Assembly: GCA_012031215.1 (NCBI GenBank)
Contig: JAAUUB010000004.1
Span: 1 to 64,000, forward strand
Origin: Microscillaceae bacterium
GTDB taxonomy: Bacteria; Bacteroidota; Bacteroidia; Cytophagales; Microscillaceae
Reading direction: 5' to 3'
Length of the DNA stretch: 64,000 bases
Below the pieces are notes generated by a model, which was not told the origin of the DNA, searched no databases, and saw nothing but the letters and a program-made list of their open reading frames with translations. Within the stretch, counting starts at the first letter, position 1. Each line of letters opens with the position of its first letter. Below are positions 59,816-64,000 of the stretch, piece after piece. A program made the position numbers and the translations under genes.

Positions 59816-61677
59816 TTATTTTGATTTTTTCAGAAGCTGATGGGTAGCCTGCGGGTTTATGAGTCGCAGCGTGGGGTCTTCGGGCAGGGTATCGGCCCCT
59901 TTTTCTATATATTGAATAAGCTGGGCGGGGCTTAGCTCAGGGCGCAAAGCCAGCATTTTGGCGGCCAGGTTGGTTACCTGGGGCGAGGCCATAGAGGTTC
60001 CCGAAAACTTAATTTTTGCGCCTCCGGGGACAAAACTCTCGATTTCGTAGCCATTGGCATAAAAACGTACACTTTTTCCTTCCGTGGTGAAATCGGTTTT
60101 CTTCCCTTCGCTGTCCACGGCCCCGATGGTGAGGAGGTTGGGCAGGTCGGAAAAAGTAGCCGGGATATATTCCGAAAAGTCAGCATTATTGTTTTCATTC
60201 CCCGCGCCACAGATAAAGAGTATCTCCGGGGCGCTTTTGAATGCCTCATAAAGGGCCTTTTTCTCGATGTCAAAAAGCTCCCGGGCCATTTCTTTGCGCT
60301 CTTGCTCATCTTTTCCTATGCCATGCAAGGCCAATAGTCCTTCGTATGCCGCAGCATTGTAACGCCAGCTCATATTGACCACCCGCACCTGGTTGACTTT
60401 GAGATATTGAACAATTTCGCGATACATCTGGGCCACAAACGTGGCTTTTTCGCGGGTGTGAGGCGGGGGAAGCGGGCGATACTCGAAAAACATTCGGATA
60501 GCTCCCAGGCGAATGAAGGGGTTGCCCGCCGCCACAATGCCCGCCACGTGGGTGCCGTGGGCATAATTTCCATAAAAGCTCAGTTCTTCATTAAAAGCTT
60601 CTACCTCTTCTTTTTTCAGGGTGCTGATTGCACGCCGTACTTCCTGGGCTTCGGGACTCTCGATGGCCGCCTGGAGGTCCATGAATCCTTTGGTGAGCAA
60701 TTGCAGGCGGCTTACATCCGATTTGATTTTGCCGCTCGGGTCTTCCAAAAGTAAGCCGTCCTTTTTGGTTTCCATCAAGCTGTAGCCCAATCCGCTGCGC
60801 CCTGCGCATCCCGAAAGTGGTTTTGAGCCGGAATGACCGCCATATCTACGCCGGAATCCCAAACAAAAACGGCCACGGGCGGATAGTTTTCCTGGCCCGT
60901 AAAATTGACCTCGCGGGCCGTCCAGATATTGGCTTTGCTTACCCGACTTTGGTTGGCCGCATACAAGTCGGTAAAAATTTTCAACATAATGTCTTTGAGC
61001 GGAATTTGCCGGTCGCGGGCCATCCGAATATTGATAAAAGTACCCGCTACGCCTTCGGGTACCAGCCCTTTGTTGTTGTCAAGATAGGTTTGGATTTGTG
61101 TATCCAGGGTGGCCCCAATCAAGGCTGGATTCAGGATAGAAAGCCGCCCTTTCATCGATTCTACCTCTTCGGATACTTCGGCATAGGGCAAGGCCTGCCA
61201 AAGAGCGGCGTACTGCTGAGCAAATTCTTTCTGAAAGGTTTCCGCAGATGGGTTTTTTTCCTTGGCATAGGCCTTGGCATACGCTTGCAAAAACAGCCCT
61301 ATAGTAATTTTTTCGGCGTTTTTATCGCAAAGCGCCTGAATTTGGGGGATAAAAGACAAAGCTTTCTCATAATCGTCCTTAAAGAAATACAGACCCAGCA
61401 GGCTTTCATAATAGCTTTTGAGGGCTGCCCGGTCCTGAATCTCATAGCGGTTTAAATCAGCTTCCAGATTTTTTATAAGGGTATCGGCATAGCCTAATAG
61501 ACGGGGCATATCCTCTACCACTTCGGAGGCCCGCCCGGTAATGGTAATAGAACGACGGGGCAAATCACTTGCCTTGCTGATGACAGTTTTTGCCTGTGCC
61601 GATGCCTGGGTGGCCAGTCCCAGGGCCAGCCCTAAGGCAGCCAGTAAAAGCGGGATACAAAAACGAAGATTTTTCAT
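59816..61677 (-). CDS. Secreted S8 (subtilisin-like) protease with long N-terminal region, frame break
   Basis: About 620 residues joined. Signal peptide (LLLAALGLALGLATQASA) after ATG 61677. Residues ~30-265 form an unusual helical N-terminal region with no recognised domain. The catalytic domain shows Asp in VAVFVWDSGVD, His in HGTHVAGIVAAGN, the oxyanion Asn in ICGAGNENN, and Ser in FSGTSMASPQV. The two halves lie in different frames; the switch is near 60790-60800 (DAQG to RSGLGYSLM). A ~90-residue insert separates Asp and His. The ending has no T9SS sorting domain, so it is probably periplasmic. Confidence 0.87.
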
Positions 61678-61713
61678 AGTGTAATTAATTTTTAATAGTG
61701 TAATTAATTTTTA
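61676..61713. repeat. Perfect 19-bp tandem duplication before the protease start
   Basis: The unit ATAGTGTAATTAATTTTTA occurs twice in a row and overlaps the first base pair of the protease ATG; read on the minus strand it is the leader of that gene. Confidence 0.85.
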
Positions 61714-61912
61714 TTTGATGCCCCAAAAGTCGCCCAGGGGCCTCTTTTAATGACTGAACAAAAAGCTAAACCGGGCTTAAAAAAAAATGAAAATGAAGGG
61801 TGAAAGTGCTCAACTGTGTTTTTATGGCCTTTTTTTCTTAAGAAAACCTTAAAATCATGAAAGTATGCTGAAGGGCGAAGGTCAAATGAGCGATGATTTT
61901 TATTTTTGAAAC

Positions 61913-63436
61913 ATGAAAAAAATTGATTATTACTTGATCATTACTTGGGTAGTCAATGGGCTGGCTGGTATCATCCTCGGGTTTCAATTCGGGACTTTTT
62001 CGCGTTCTATGGAGCGCGAACAGGAGGTATTTCAACGTTCCGTACAAGAGGCAAGCCAGGAAGCGGCCAAGGTTTATGCCCAATGGGTGAGCCACGTATC
62101 GAGTGTGGCCAACAAAAACACTTTTGATGAGCTATACCACAATGGCGATAGCAGTTTTGTATTTATAATTGCCCAATCGGTGCAAAAGTACCCCTTGATT
62201 GCTTTTCAACCCGATACTTCCCTGCCCCGCCTGCGCCTGAGGCAGTTTCGGCAGTTTCGCCAGGTGTTAGAAGAAAGCCGAAGCCAGCAAAAAGGCCTGC
62301 AGGAGTTTTACCTCATCCGGGCCATACAATTTTGCCAGGAATGCACTGAAAAAGCACCCAGTCTGGCCCGGGTTTTTCCGCTTGATTCTTTGGTGCGGGC
62401 CCAGTTAAAAGCCAAAAAAATTGATACAGAAGTGCAGATTGCCTTTCGGGATACGGTCAGAAAAGCATTTACCCTTTTGCCTTCTGGGGCCGATAGCTTG
62501 GCCCTGGCCAAGACTCCGTTTCGGTATTCCCTCACAGGCAATGCCGAAAAGGTCTTTTTATATTTTCCCCACCTCAAATCGTATATCTGGTATCAGATGA
62601 CAGGCCGACTGGTGGCCTCTCTGGCTTTGGGGCTGATTGCCATTGCCAGTGCCCTGGCCGCTACTCGGCTCATTCACCACCAGAAAAAATTGGATTGCCA
62701 AAAAAATAATTTTATTAATAATGTAAGTCATGAATTTAAAACCCCCATTGCTACGATTGCTTTTGCGGTCGCCAATATCGAAAACGAGCAAGTCTTGCCT
62801 CATCCCGAAGCCATCCTTCAGTTTACTAAGGTCATCAAAGACGAAAACAAACGCCTCAATGCACAGGTAGAAAAGGTCTTGCAGGCTGCGGTCATCTCGC
62901 AAAAAGCCCTGGAGCTCAAAAAAGAACCCGTCAATATGCACCAACTCATCAATGAACTGGCCGATGCCTACGAATTGAAAATTTCAGCTCGGGGGCAATT
63001 GCATCGCAAACTTAATGCGGGCCAGGCCCAACTGACCGGAGATGCTTTCCACCTCTCCAATGTGATTTCTAATTTACTGGACAATGCCCTGAAATATTCG
63101 CCCCAAAATCTGAACATCACATTGCGCACCGAAAGCAGCGAAAAAGGCTTTTGGCTTTATGTAAGCGATCAGGGGCAGGGCATTCGTAAAGAAGACCAGC
63201 GCCTGATTTTTGATAAATTTTATCGGGTTACGAAAGGAAATCTGCACGAAGTGAAAGGCTTTGGCCTGGGGCTGAGCTATGTCAAAGAAATTGTGGAACA
63301 ACACGGCGGGCAGGTAAGCTTACAGAGCCGAATCGGCAAAGGAAGTACTTTTGGTGTTTTTTTGCCATTTTCTTCCTTGCCTCTGGCACAAAACCAAGAG
63401 ATTTCTCACCATCACGCAAACCAAGCAAAAGTATGA
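61913..63436 (+). CDS. Membrane sensor histidine kinase
   Basis: 507 residues. Two membrane helices (~10-28 and ~222-245) flank a ~190-residue extracytoplasmic sensor. HisKA with the phospho-acceptor His in NNVSHEFKTPIATIAF, N box NLLDNALKYSPQ, G1 SDQGQGIRKEDQ, F box DKFYRV and G2 GFGLGLSYVKEIVEQHGG. No HAMP domain is obvious. Ligand unknown. The stop overlaps the following response-regulator start (ATGA), so the pair is a cognate two-component system. An exact TAnnTTTG box (61901-61908) sits only 4 bp before the start. Confidence 0.93.
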   Translation: MKKIDYYLIITWVVNGLAGIILGFQFGTFSRSMEREQEVFQRSVQEASQEAAKVYAQWVSHVSSVANKNTFDELYHNGDSSFVFIIAQSVQKYPLIAFQPDTSLPRLRLRQFRQFRQVLEESRSQQKGLQEFYLIRAIQFCQECTEKAPSLARVFPLDSLVRAQLKAKKIDTEVQIAFRDTVRKAFTLLPSGADSLALAKTPFRYSLTGNAEKVFLYFPHLKSYIWYQMTGRLVASLALGLIAIASALAATRLIHHQKKLDCQKNNFINNVSHEFKTPIATIAFAVANIENEQVLPHPEAILQFTKVIKDENKRLNAQVEKVLQAAVISQKALELKKEPVNMHQLINELADAYELKISARGQLHRKLNAGQAQLTGDAFHLSNVISNLLDNALKYSPQNLNITLRTESSEKGFWLYVSDQGQGIRKEDQRLIFDKFYRVTKGNLHEVKGFGLGLSYVKEIVEQHGGQVSLQSRIGKGSTFGVFLPFSSLPLAQNQEISHHHANQAKV

Positions 63437-64000
63437 ACAAGCCCTCGCAAATTCTTCTGGCAGAGGATGATGCCAATTTTGGACTGATGCTTAAAATCTT
63501 TCTGGAAATGAATGGCTACGACGTAACGCTCTGCGAAAATGGCCAACAAGCCTATGAAGTTTTTCAAAAGCAAAATTATGACCTTATGATTCTCGATGTG
63601 ATGATGCCTCAGCTGGATGGCTATTCACTGGCCGAAAAACTTGCTACCCAATCCCATAAGCCCCCTTTTGTGTTCCTGACCGCCAAAGCCCTCAAAAAAG
63701 ACCAAATCCGGGGTTACGAACTGGGTGCCGCCGATTATCTTATTAAGCCTTTTGACCCCGAAATATTATTGCTCAAAGTGAAGGTGCTGCTTCGCAAGGC
63801 AAGCTCGCCCCATACACAACCTTTATTTTTTAAACTTGGCCAACTGGCTTTTGATTACCCCAAACGCCTGCTCACCGGGCCTCACCTAAGCCAAAAGCTT
63901 AGCCCCAAAGAAGCCGAGCTCTTGCGCCTGCTTTGTGAAAAACAAAATGAGGTGCTTACCTACGAAGAAGCCCTGCTCAAAATCTGGAAGAATGACGATT
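63433..64000 (+). CDS. OmpR/PhoB-family response regulator (3'-partial)
   Basis: At least 189 residues; runs past the window. Receiver domain with acidic pocket (LLAEDDAN), phosphorylation Asp in LMILDVMMP, Thr in FLTAKA and Lys in YLIKPFD. Then a winged-helix OmpR-type output domain begins (LSPKEAELLRLLCEKQNEVLTYEEALLKIW). DNA-binding transcription factor phosphorylated by the adjacent kinase. The regulated genes cannot be read here. Confidence 0.93.
   Translation, partial: MNKPSQILLAEDDANFGLMLKIFLEMNGYDVTLCENGQQAYEVFQKQNYDLMILDVMMPQLDGYSLAEKLATQSHKPPFVFLTAKALKKDQIRGYELGAADYLIKPFDPEILLLKVKVLLRKASSPHTQPLFFKLGQLAFDYPKRLLTGPHLSQKLSPKEAELLRLLCEKQNEVLTYEEALLKIWKNDD

Overview
The window is a chromosomal segment from a Bacteroidota bacterium, most like the Saprospiria/Cytophagia side of the phylum. 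I infer this from four things: three very large secreted proteins ending in type IX secretion (T9SS) sorting domains, a PorP/SprF gene followed by an OmpA-type envelope gene, typical Bacteroidota families (DUF5683, DUF2807, DUF2911, SpoIIE-type phosphatase), and promoter-like TAnnTTTG boxes in place of a sigma70 -10 box. No rRNA, tRNA, insertion sequence, prophage or CRISPR array was recognised.

Layout. 1-5532: 3' part of a giant T9SS cargo. 5971-16056: small ORF, membrane SpoIIE phosphatase, ABC exporter pair, aspartate aminotransferase, heptose-phosphate kinase, Trk-type K+ transporter, secreted histidine phosphatase, sirtuin. 16338-29672: envelope block with a ~2,930-residue PKD/Ig-repeat cargo (type B sorting domain), PorP/SprF, a TPR/beta-propeller/OmpA lipid-envelope protein and a secreted TPR protein. 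29853-41551: housekeeping genes (Ca2+ antiporter, dapB, peptide-binding lipoprotein, phaB, a lipoyl-ribulose-phosphate-epimerase fusion, a pyruvate-dehydrogenase-type E2, a lone transhydrogenase alpha-1 subunit, a KdsC-like phosphatase). 41586-48072 (minus strand): a seven-gene [NiFe]-hydrogenase operon. 48311-64000: M20 peptidase, gamma-carbonic anhydrase, SWIM protein, DUF2911, third T9SS cargo, flavin reductase, beta-lactamase-fold hydrolase, RRM protein, VanZ-like protein, S8 protease and a two-component system that runs off the window.

The hydrogenase operon reads small subunit, large subunit, maturation protease (with an unusual C-terminal extension), a 100-residue unknown, a 500-residue TPR protein, hypA and hypB. 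The small subunit has no Tat signal, and its N-terminus matches what I know of group 2a (HupS/Huc-like) uptake enzymes, so a cytoplasmic H2-oxidising enzyme feeding respiration is the likely role. The electron acceptor and hypC-F are not in the window.

About two dozen otherwise intact genes are interrupted by single-base frame changes, mostly a missing base in a run of 3-7 identical bases. They hit housekeeping and envelope genes alike, and the family homology resumes at once in another frame. I therefore read them as consensus sequence errors and give each gene as one feature spanning the break. A few (a G10 run in a signal peptide, a C8 run at the lipoyl/epimerase junction) deserve direct checking because biology could also explain them.
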